From Burkholderiaceae bacterium (lineage in GTDB: Bacteria > Pseudomonadota > Gammaproteobacteria > Burkholderiales > Burkholderiaceae_C), in NCBI GenBank assembly GCA_023260315.1, contig JALQVQ010000310.1, positions 1 through 6,556 on the forward strand: a DNA stretch of 6,556 nt, in the 5' to 3' direction. Shown in pieces: positions 1-6,009 of the stretch (positions are counted from its first letter, which is position 1; each line of letters begins with the position of its first letter). The notes under the pieces are model-generated. The model saw only the letters and a list, made by a program, of their open reading frames with translations, searched no databases and was not told the DNA's origin. A program made the position numbers and the translations under genes.

Positions 1-223
1 ATTTCTCTATTCTCCAAGAATCGTCCTAACGGCAGGGCACTGTGAACGAGCGTCAACAGCCTTAGAGCCCGGCCTTCGAACAACCTGGAACCTCACAAAT
101 GCGAATTCAGCAAAGGTGATCAAGTTTCTGCAGCACCCCGACTACCAATATCGTCAGAGTGGCCAAGTGGACCTAAACGACTTCGGTATCGCAATTCTTG
201 ACCGCCCTTTGGCAGGTATGTAA
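1..223 (+). pseudogene. Trypsin-like (S1) serine protease, internal fragment, truncated at both ends
   Basis: Reading codons from base 2 gives an open frame to a TAA at 221-223. It contains the two most diagnostic S1 peptidase signatures in the right order. The first is IVLTAGHC (20-43), with the catalytic His codon at 38-40. About 46 residues later comes HPDY (134-145) and then NDFGIAILDRPL (176-211), whose Asp at 179-181 matches the catalytic Asp of the family's DIALL motif. In the S1 family a third element, GDSGG with the nucleophilic Ser, lies roughly 90 or more residues further on; it is absent because the frame ends a few residues after LDRPL. The 5' part lies outside the window. The fragment cannot encode an active protease as it stands. 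Its frame runs directly into a different frame that encodes an alpha/beta hydrolase tail, so I call it a remnant left by a deletion or rearrangement. S1 proteases are normally exported, so the parent protein was probably secreted or periplasmic. Confidence 0.8.
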
Positions 224-593
224 GGGTTTTGGGCCCCATACCCCTGAGCAGTGGCTGGCGCTGTCTGCGCCGATGCTTCGTGAGCAGGATGGGCATTACG
301 TTGCCCACTATGACCCGGCGATCGGACTTGCTTTTCAGTCTTTCGATCGGCCGGATGCAGCCGCTTTGGTTGAAAAAGGAAACCAGGCCCTTTGGCACGC
401 CTACGATGCCATTACCGCGCAGACGCTTGTGATTCGCGGCGAAGAGTCGGATTTGTTGACCGCCACGACCTTGACCGCAATGACCCAACGTGGCCCACGC
501 GCAAGGACCTACACCGTGAGCGGCGTTGGCCATGCCCCCACGCTGATCGCCGCAGATCAACGGGAAGTGGTTGCCGATTTTCTGTTGACATAA
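198..593 (+). pseudogene. Alpha/beta hydrolase, 3' fragment lacking the nucleophile half
   Basis: The frame is open from 177 (after TAA 174-176) to TAA 591-593. Its first usable start is TTG at 198, which has no convincing ribosome binding site. The product, at most about 131 residues, resembles the C-terminal part of alpha/beta-fold hydrolases. It shows FGP..PEQW near the start, YDPAI, then the strand-turn TLVIRGEESDLL with a likely catalytic Asp85 (450-452), and GVGHAPTL with the likely catalytic His112 (531-533). The missing N-terminal half should hold the oxyanion loop and the GxSxG nucleophile elbow, so the remnant should be inactive. Recognisable hydrolase sequence begins near 225-236, just after S1 protease sequence ends, which places the break between about 211 and 228. 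The stop lies 4 bases before the relA start, so the intact gene was probably co-transcribed with relA. If TTG 198 is really used, this would be a short hypothetical protein, which I consider unlikely. Confidence 0.75.
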
Positions 594-597
594 GCCC

Positions 598-2862
598 ATG
601 AAAACGACACCACAGACGCCCAGCGCGACGTCGGGCGGGACATCCACATCAAGCGATGTTTTCCCGATCATGGCGGTGGCTGATGAGCAGTTCTCGGCCG
701 GCGACCTCGAGGTCAATGCCGTGCAAAAAGCCAGGCAGTTTGCTGAGCCTTTGCTGTCGGGCGAGGTTTTGATGTCGGGCGAGGGCGTTCTCGAGCATGC
801 GGATGCGGTTGCAGAAATTTTGGCCAGTATCGGGGGATCCACAGCCATGCAGGCGGCGACCTATTTGGTCTACGCCTGCGGTCACCTGCAGCGACCCCGC
901 GACGTGATTGCGAAGCGCTTTGGCGACAACTACGCATCGTTAGCGGTTGAGGTGACTCAGCTCATCCACTTGCAAGCGCAAGCCCGTGAGAAATCGCAAG
1001 CCGCGAGTGATGCCGCGCTGGCAGCAGGCCAAGAGTTGCCGGCTGCCATCGTGGCGAACCAAACTGAAAACGTCCGCAAAATGTTGCTGGCTTTTTCCCG
1101 TGATCTGCGGGTGGTGATGCTGCGCTTGGCTTCTCGTTTACAAACGCTTCGCTACTTTGCGGCATCCAAGGTATCGCCCAATTTGAGCATTGCCAATGAG
1201 GCGCTGCAGGTCTTTGCGCCATTGGCGAACCGATTGGGCATCTGGCAAATCAAATGGGAAATTGAGGACCTCGCTTTCCGGTTTCTGGAGCCGGAAACTT
1301 ACAGGCAAACAGCCAAGTTACTCGATGAAAAGCGCGTCGAGCGCGAGGCGCAAATGGCCCAAACGGTCAGCGAATTGCGCCAGGCTCTTAGTGCTGCCGG
1401 GATTCGTGCGCAAGTGACGGGCCGTCCGAAGCATATCTTTAGCATCGTTAAAAAAATGCGAGGCAAGAATCTCGGGTTCGACCGGGTCTTCGATGTGCGC
1501 GCCTTGCGGATCATCGTCGCCGATATCGATGCCTGTTATGCCGCGTTGGCGCTGGTACACCAGCGGTATACGCCGATGTTGGATGAATTCGCGGACTACA
1601 TCGCAAAGCCGAAACCCAACGGCTACCAGTCCTTGCACACGATCGTGACGGATGGCGCAGGGCGGTCGATGGAAATTCAGATTCGGTCGGAGGCGATGCA
1701 CGCAGATGCAGAAACCGGTGTCGCCGCGCACTGGGCCTATAAAGAGGCGGGGAGCAAGGGTTATGCGGGTGTCTCCGCGCGTTCGACCTACGACAGCAAG
1801 ATTGCGGTGCTCCGCCAGCTGTTGGCGTGGGAGCGTGATTTAAGCGGTGCCACAAAAGAATTGTTTGATGACCGCATCTACGTGTTGACGCCGAACGCTG
1901 CCGTGATTGAACTTCCCCGCGGAGCCACCCCGGTGGACTTCGCTTATGCCGTGCACACCAACGTTGGGCACCGATGCCGGGGTGCCCACGTTGATGGGGT
2001 CATGGTGCCGCTGACCACACCCCTTCAAAATGGCCAAACCGTCGAGGTCGTGACGGTGAAAGAGGGGGGGCCGTCACGAGACTGGCTGAACCCGCAATCA
2101 GGCTATTTGGCCAGCTCGCGCTCGCGCAACAAGGTGCGTGCCTGGTTCAACGCCTTGGCGGCGGAGGAAAACATTGCGAGAGGCCGGGAGCAAGTTGAAA
2201 AACTCCTGCAACGCGAGGGCAAGACGGCACTGAAATTGGATGACCTTGCCCAACAGCTTGGGTTTGACAATGCGCAGGCGCTTTTTGAGGTGGTCGGCAA
2301 AGACGAGTTCAGCCTGCGTACGATCGAGGCACAGCTTCGCCCCGCAGAGCCAGAGCCGCAGTTTGACGAGCGCTTGTTGGCGCGAACACCCGGGGCCTCA
2401 GCGAAGGCACCCAAGGGGGGGGTGCTGGTGGTTGGCGTCGATTCGCTGTTGACGCAAATGGCAAGGTGCTGTCGACCCGCGCCGCCAGACGATATTGGTG
2501 GCTTCGTTACCAAGGGGCGCGGTGTGAGCATTCACCGAAAAGACTGTTCGGACTTTTTGCACCTGCGCAGAACCAACCCTGATCGGCTCATTGAGGTTGC
2601 TTGGGGGGGGCAAAAACCGGGCGAGCAGGCGCTATACCCAGTCGACGTTCGCATCGAGGCGCAAGACCGCCAGGGGCTGTTGCGAGATATCTCCGACATT
2701 TTTGCCAGAGAAAAAATGAACGTGATCGGTGTCAATACCCATTCCCCAAAGGGGCTGGCCCTCATGACTTTCACCATCCAGATCAGCGATGCCAAGCGGC
2801 TCAACAAAGTTCTGGGTTTTTTGACGGAGATCCGAGGGGTAAAGACCGCTCGGCGCCATTGA
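598..2862 (+). CDS. relA: GTP/GDP pyrophosphokinase RelA, (p)ppGpp synthetase I
   Basis: RelA transfers pyrophosphate from ATP to GTP or GDP, making (p)ppGpp when uncharged tRNA sits on a stalled ribosome. The product has 754 residues, against 744 for E. coli RelA. Domains: an HD-type N-terminal region (about 60-190) in which the HD and ED metal dyads of bifunctional Rel/SpoT enzymes are not visible, so no hydrolase activity is expected; a synthetase domain (about 240-375) with GRPKHIFSIVKKM (275-287), FDVRALR containing Asp299, GYQSLHT (342-348) and EIQIR with Glu359. By alignment with known Rel enzymes, Asp299 and Glu359 match the metal-binding pair and Tyr343 the guanine-stacking Tyr. A TGS domain starts at DDRIYVLTP (424 to about 485); a zinc-finger/CC region has Cys624-Cys625, His646 and Cys650; an ACT domain spans about 679-754. 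ATG 598 fits the close spacing to the upstream stop; ATG 670 (residue 25) is an alternative, because residues 1-24 are Ser/Thr-rich and unlikely to be conserved. Neither start has a clear ribosome binding site. Three poly-G runs lie in the 3' half. Confidence 0.97.
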   Translation: MKTTPQTPSATSGGTSTSSDVFPIMAVADEQFSAGDLEVNAVQKARQFAEPLLSGEVLMSGEGVLEHADAVAEILASIGGSTAMQAATYLVYACGHLQRPRDVIAKRFGDNYASLAVEVTQLIHLQAQAREKSQAASDAALAAGQELPAAIVANQTENVRKMLLAFSRDLRVVMLRLASRLQTLRYFAASKVSPNLSIANEALQVFAPLANRLGIWQIKWEIEDLAFRFLEPETYRQTAKLLDEKRVEREAQMAQTVSELRQALSAAGIRAQVTGRPKHIFSIVKKMRGKNLGFDRVFDVRALRIIVADIDACYAALALVHQRYTPMLDEFADYIAKPKPNGYQSLHTIVTDGAGRSMEIQIRSEAMHADAETGVAAHWAYKEAGSKGYAGVSARSTYDSKIAVLRQLLAWERDLSGATKELFDDRIYVLTPNAAVIELPRGATPVDFAYAVHTNVGHRCRGAHVDGVMVPLTTPLQNGQTVEVVTVKEGGPSRDWLNPQSGYLASSRSRNKVRAWFNALAAEENIARGREQVEKLLQREGKTALKLDDLAQQLGFDNAQALFEVVGKDEFSLRTIEAQLRPAEPEPQFDERLLARTPGASAKAPKGGVLVVGVDSLLTQMARCCRPAPPDDIGGFVTKGRGVSIHRKDCSDFLHLRRTNPDRLIEVAWGGQKPGEQALYPVDVRIEAQDRQGLLRDISDIFAREKMNVIGVNTHSPKGLALMTFTIQISDAKRLNKVLGFLTEIRGVKTARRH
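2064..2070 (+). repeat. Poly-G run (G7) inside relA
   Basis: Seven consecutive G bases encode the end of Glu489 and Gly490-Gly491, just after the TGS domain. Homopolymers of this length are prone to polymerase slippage. A length change here would frameshift relA before its zinc-finger and ACT domains while leaving the synthetase domain intact. Confidence 0.7.
2415..2422 (+). repeat. Poly-G run (G8) inside relA
   Basis: Eight consecutive G bases span the codons for Lys606-Gly607-Gly608-Val609, just before the Cys624-Cys625 region. It is one of three such tracts in this gene. Whether the length varies between cells cannot be judged from one sequence. Confidence 0.7.
2603..2610 (+). repeat. Poly-G run (G8) inside relA, ahead of the ACT domain
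   Basis: Eight consecutive G bases encode the end of Trp669 and Gly670-Gly671. A -1 shift at this site (or gain of one G) would enter a frame that stays open to a stop at 2874-2876. This would give a protein of nearly the same length in which the ACT domain is replaced by unrelated, Arg-rich sequence. Confidence 0.7.
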
Positions 2863-2891
2863 ACCAGCCCCAATAAAAAAGTTTGGGTAAG

Positions 2892-2920
2892 TTAGAAAGT
2901 TGAAAAACACCTGATATACT
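2892..2920 (+). promoter_or_regulatory. Putative promoter of tRNA-Val, extended -10 with GC-rich discriminator
   Basis: The extended -10 element TGATATACT (2912-2920) combines the TGn motif with TATACT, one mismatch from the TATAAT consensus. A weak -35 candidate, TTAGAA (2892-2897), lies 17 bases upstream of TATACT. The bases after the -10 (GGGAGGC, 2921-2927) are GC-rich, as in many stable-RNA promoters inhibited by ppGpp. Transcription would start around 2926-2929, leaving a short leader before the mature tRNA at 2942. No clear terminator separates relA from this region, so read-through from relA may also supply transcripts. Confidence 0.5.
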
Positions 2921-2926
2921 GGGAGG

Positions 2927-2943
2927 CTTCGTTAGATACGAAG
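2927..2943 (+). other. Small inverted repeat in the tRNA-Val 5' leader
   Basis: CTTCGT (2927-2932) and ACGAAG (2938-2943) can form a 6-base-pair stem with a TAGAT loop in the transcript. The 3' arm includes the first two bases of mature tRNA-Val, so this leader hairpin would compete weakly with the acceptor stem until RNase P removes the leader. It could equally be chance. Confidence 0.3.
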
Positions 2944-3018
2944 GCGCGTAGCTCAGTTGGTTAGAGCACCACCTTGACATGGTGGGGGTCGTTGGTTCGA
3001 ATCCAATCGCGCCTACCA
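2942..3018 (+). tRNA. tRNA-Val (anticodon GAC)
   Basis: A complete cloverleaf of 77 bases can be drawn. The acceptor stem AGGCGCG (2942-2948) pairs perfectly with CGCGCCT (3008-3014). Then come TA and a D arm starting GCTC (2951-2954). The anticodon stem CCACC/GGTGG (2969-2973 / 2981-2985) encloses the loop TTGACAT with anticodon GAC (2976-2978), which reads the Val codon GUC and, by wobble, GUU. The T arm GTTGG/CCAAT flanks TTCGAAT. The discriminator is A3015 and CCA is encoded (3016-3018). The central arms closely resemble those I recall for E. coli tRNA-Val(GAC). It lies on the same strand as relA and is followed 9 bases later by a strong terminator. Confidence 0.97.
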
Positions 3019-3027
3019 ATAATATTG

Positions 3028-3065
3028 AACGGGATCAGGCATTTAGCTTGGTCCCGTTTTCTTTT
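3028..3065 (+). terminator. Rho-independent terminator after tRNA-Val, possibly bidirectional
   Basis: AACGGGATCAGGC (3028-3040) pairs with GCTTGGTCCCGTT (3046-3058) over 13 positions, with two G-T wobbles and an ATTTA loop. It is followed by TTCTTTT (3059-3065). On the + strand this ends the tRNA-Val transcript. Read on the - strand, the hairpin lies 17 bases beyond the stop of the 975-residue gene and is followed by CAATATTATT, a weaker U-rich tract, so it may also terminate that convergent operon. Confidence 0.85.
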
Positions 3066-3081
3066 GGCCGTCGCGTTCTGG

Positions 3082-6009
3082 CTACCGTTCGACCAAGTTC
3101 GCGACGTGGTTATACGGGTAGCAACCCCAGTACAGCGCCGCACTCGTGCCTGACTTGACCGACATTAGCTGCACGGTGATGGACGTTTTGGGGGAGACTC
3201 TGATGTCCGGAAAGTCGATGGTTGTTCGACCAATCGGCTCCAAGGCGACATTGGATAGGGTCTTCAACAAGCGCAAGTCCTTCTGCTCTGTGCCGTCGTT
3301 ACCTGACCCGACCACTGATGTTGGTATCCCCTCGTAAATCGATAGAACGACATCATCAAGGCTCCCGTAGCCGTTGTTAAACAGTTTGAGTCGAATGCTG
3401 GCGTCCCCCGTCGTCTCGTCGACTAGAAATTGGATCGACCGGGTGTAGAACATGAAAAGCGGGTCCTGAGAAAAAGGGAACACCCTAAACATGGCGGGGC
3501 AACCCTTTGAAAACTCGCGCGACCAACCGACGCCTGATAGGTTGACATCGTATTTGATACGGATGATTTTTGATTCATCGCGGTAGACAAGTGGTGTGAC
3601 CTCATAGCTATACACGGCATCGTTGACATTGCCGAGGTTGAAGCTAAGGCTGAAGGTGTTGCTCGTTGAGACATCATGAATGCTGCTGGCGCCAGCCGAT
3701 TTGTTTAGCTGGTACTGCAATGAGGTCGAGCCGCTGAAAATCCCGTCGACCGACGGGCATGCCAGCGTGACGCCTGCCGAAGCGCTGATACTGAGATCCG
3801 TTGACGTCTGATCCGACGTCATGGTGGTGTTCGTGATGTCATAGTTCACGCTCGCAATTGAGGCTGAATCGCCAAGCACTGGCAACGTGATGGGCGAAAA
3901 CATCAAACGGGCGACGTCATAACCAGACTTTTCTGCTGTGACATAGCTCAGAAGCATGCCCACCTCGTAATCTTGGTCGTAGAAGAAATCAGGATGGGAT
4001 GTTGTGAACACGCCTGGGGTGGGTGTCGACCCGGGTGACAAGACCGTCAGAGTACCCACTGCCTCACCACGGCAGGTGACGGGATAGGTCCAAGCCGTCA
4101 TAAAGCTACCGACGGCATGCAAGCCGTCTTCCTCTGAGAAAGTCACCATCAGGTGAACATCGATGTTTTCATTCTCCGAAGCCGTTTTGACGTGTTGGGT
4201 TGTCCAGGTGGCGCCGATCGCATCGCTGATTGTCTGGCCAAAGATAGTGACCCCTGCGCTGTCTGACACGCCATGTGAAGTCGCGTCGTGCTGCGTCACG
4301 GTATCCGTTATCGCCGTGCCGGTGCTCTGCGATACCGTCAGCTGAGGCTGCGCGGTTTGAACGCTCTGTTGGAACGGTGGAACTTGGTAAAGACCCATCA
4401 GCTGTTCAAACTGCGCCTGTTGGCTCAAGGTGGGCTCGCCGAAACAGAGGCTATTCCCGACCCAATCGATCGAAAAAAATGCCATTTGATGCGACCCTGA
4501 ATCGGTGTCCGGGGATCCCATGCCATCGTCGTACGGGTCTTGTGAGGTGTGCCATATGCGCATGTCGTCAAAAAACCAACCGACTTGCGACCATGTGATT
4601 TCCCGAGCTTCGCTGACCGTGGCAGAAAAGCTTGCACAAACCATGGTGAGTTTTTTCGCCTCTTGAGGGGTGTAGACGTTGGTCTGGTAGCCAGTCTTGG
4701 CAACAAACATAATGTCAAGGGTGGTTGCATCCCTCGGTCGCATGACAAGGCCAAAGTCGTGAACCAAAGCTCGGGGGATGGGGTTGACCGGACCCGTTAT
4801 CGGGAGGGCGATTCGCTGCTCACCAGCGACGAGGTTAGTCGACCAATCGATTTGAATCGCCACCATTGAGACGTAGGTGTCCGACTGGGTTCCAAGATAG
4901 TCGTCACCGGTGATTGCAGCGCAAAAAAATACGGAGGCTGTGGGCGTGATCCAAGAGCGGATTTCAGGTGTCACGAACCATAACTCACCCGCCGCATTGC
5001 GGCCCGCGGCTGGCCAGTCATGGCTAACACGTCTCTCAAGCGAGACTGAACCGGTGTCATCAGTCTGAAATTCAAAAATGTCAAAACGGTAGCTGCGAAT
5101 GTAACTGTCTTCGGTGCCGACGTAGTAATGGATAACAACTTGCTCGTTGGTTGCGGCGGGTTCGTAATGGCCCACAGCCATTGCGGTGCTGCTGATGCGG
5201 GCGTCATTGACGATGAGCCGCGTATCAAGCGCCGTAACAGATGCCGTTGGTTGCGCGGCCTCGCCTGATGTGTACGCCCGAATCTCATTCAAGTCAAAGC
5301 TAACCAGCACGCTATCCACCAAGCGAATGTTGTGAAACATCGCTGGGGTTCCCTCGCCAACTTCACACCAAAGCAGGAGGCGTGTCGATAAGCCGTACTG
5401 AACCCATTCAGCGGATAGACACCGACGTGTAGTTGAGGGCAGTGCGATCGGATACGCCGTCATGGTGTCGTCTGAAATTAAGCACCAGTCACCGTCGAGT
5501 TTCAAAACAGTCAGTAACGGTAACGCCTCAATTTTTTCAGGAGGCCAGACACCCGGCGGCGACTGAAAGCCGACAACGCAACAATCGCCGCTTTGCAGCT
5601 GGTGATTGGGCAGCTGGCTTTGGCCCAGCGTGTGCAGGGAATTTTCGAGGCCATAGCGGGTCAGTTGTCCGCTGGCGGAGACGACCAGAAGCTCGTCTCT
5701 GCCGCTGCGTGGGTTTGCGATGACCTTGGTTTGTATCACCGCGTCAGGCGCAGAGTCCGATGAGGCCTTCGGTGCGAATCGAGAACCAATCCGTAGCTGG
5801 TTTTGCAACCCCAGTGGCTGGCGGGCTAGAAAATCATCCCCGGTCTGCGCCAACAAGAAAAGCCCCAAGTCTTGACCATCTTCATCGAAAAGCGCGGTGA
5901 CAGCTGCCACATCTGGAATGGCGACCAGCTTACCGCCAGGCTTGATGGGTGGATAAACAGGCACGTGATCACCCCGCATCGATGGTCGATCAGTCACCTC
6001 AGATTCCAC
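3082..6009 (-). CDS. Large beta-rich protein of unknown family: propeller-like N-terminus, Ser/Thr-rich amphipathic strands, CARDB-like C-terminus
   Basis: I do not recognise this 975-residue protein as a named family. No signal peptide or hydrophobic membrane helix is visible. Residues about 30-500 alternate short beta-strands with Asp/Gly turns; stretches such as AVTALFDEDGQDLGLFLL (about 36-53), SGRDELLVVSASGQLTRY (102-119) and AMAVGHYEPAATNEQVVIHYY (276-296) look like FG-GAP/VCBS-type propeller blades. A linker with CFGEPT (522-527) and VPPF (543-546) follows. Two Ser/Thr-rich segments come next (557-610 and 732-793); the second contains three strands with strictly alternating polar and hydrophobic residues. 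The C-terminus (about 856-956, with IRLKLFNNGYGSLDDVVLSIY) resembles a CARDB/Ig-like sandwich. The start is GTG 6009, overlapping the upstream stop by 11 bases; GTG 5997, one base after that stop and preceded by GGTGGA, is equally plausible. A role as a secreted or pore-forming protein is inference only. Confidence 0.85.
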   Translation of the reverse strand: MESEVTDRPSMRGDHVPVYPPIKPGGKLVAIPDVAAVTALFDEDGQDLGLFLLAQTGDDFLARQPLGLQNQLRIGSRFAPKASSDSAPDAVIQTKVIANPRSGRDELLVVSASGQLTRYGLENSLHTLGQSQLPNHQLQSGDCCVVGFQSPPGVWPPEKIEALPLLTVLKLDGDWCLISDDTMTAYPIALPSTTRRCLSAEWVQYGLSTRLLLWCEVGEGTPAMFHNIRLVDSVLVSFDLNEIRAYTSGEAAQPTASVTALDTRLIVNDARISSTAMAVGHYEPAATNEQVVIHYYVGTEDSYIRSYRFDIFEFQTDDTGSVSLERRVSHDWPAAGRNAAGELWFVTPEIRSWITPTASVFFCAAITGDDYLGTQSDTYVSMVAIQIDWSTNLVAGEQRIALPITGPVNPIPRALVHDFGLVMRPRDATTLDIMFVAKTGYQTNVYTPQEAKKLTMVCASFSATVSEAREITWSQVGWFFDDMRIWHTSQDPYDDGMGSPDTDSGSHQMAFFSIDWVGNSLCFGEPTLSQQAQFEQLMGLYQVPPFQQSVQTAQPQLTVSQSTGTAITDTVTQHDATSHGVSDSAGVTIFGQTISDAIGATWTTQHVKTASENENIDVHLMVTFSEEDGLHAVGSFMTAWTYPVTCRGEAVGTLTVLSPGSTPTPGVFTTSHPDFFYDQDYEVGMLLSYVTAEKSGYDVARLMFSPITLPVLGDSASIASVNYDITNTTMTSDQTSTDLSISASAGVTLACPSVDGIFSGSTSLQYQLNKSAGASSIHDVSTSNTFSLSFNLGNVNDAVYSYEVTPLVYRDESKIIRIKYDVNLSGVGWSREFSKGCPAMFRVFPFSQDPLFMFYTRSIQFLVDETTGDASIRLKLFNNGYGSLDDVVLSIYEGIPTSVVGSGNDGTEQKDLRLLKTLSNVALEPIGRTTIDFPDIRVSPKTSITVQLMSVKSGTSAALYWGCYPYNHVANLVER

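Noticed and set aside
198..223. TTGACC (198-203) with TAAGGG (221-226) as a relA promoter
   Set aside because: The spacing is 17, but the -10 matches the consensus poorly and the site falls on the rearrangement junction; not enough to call.
120..848. Long open frame (242 codons) on the - strand opposite the hydrolase fragment and relA start
   Set aside because: It is antisense to clear coding sequence with recognisable protein motifs, and its own translation shows no family motifs, so it is a shadow frame.
1318..2531. - strand frames of 114 to 142 codons inside relA
   Set aside because: They are antisense to the conserved synthetase, TGS and zinc-finger coding sequence, and are expected by chance in GC-rich genes.
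2869..2887. CCCAA / TTGGG inverted repeat after relA as a terminator
   Set aside because: Only five base pairs with a nine-base A-rich loop and no following T tract.
2900..2920. TTGAAA (2900-2905) as the -35 box of the tRNA promoter
   Set aside because: It lies only 9 bases from the TATACT -10, far short of the usual 16-18. The weaker TTAGAA at 17 bases, or an extended -10 acting alone, fits better.
2801..3143. Two - strand frames over tRNA-Val, one with a GAIGFEPTTP-type translation
   Set aside because: This is the well-known spurious protein obtained by translating the antisense strand of a tRNA gene; the tRNA cloverleaf explains the sequence fully.
4425..5288. Alternative frames of about 100 codons on both strands inside the 975-residue gene
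   Set aside because: The main frame is continuous over 2.9 kb with plausible protein periodicity; the others lack starts with ribosome binding sites and show no motifs.
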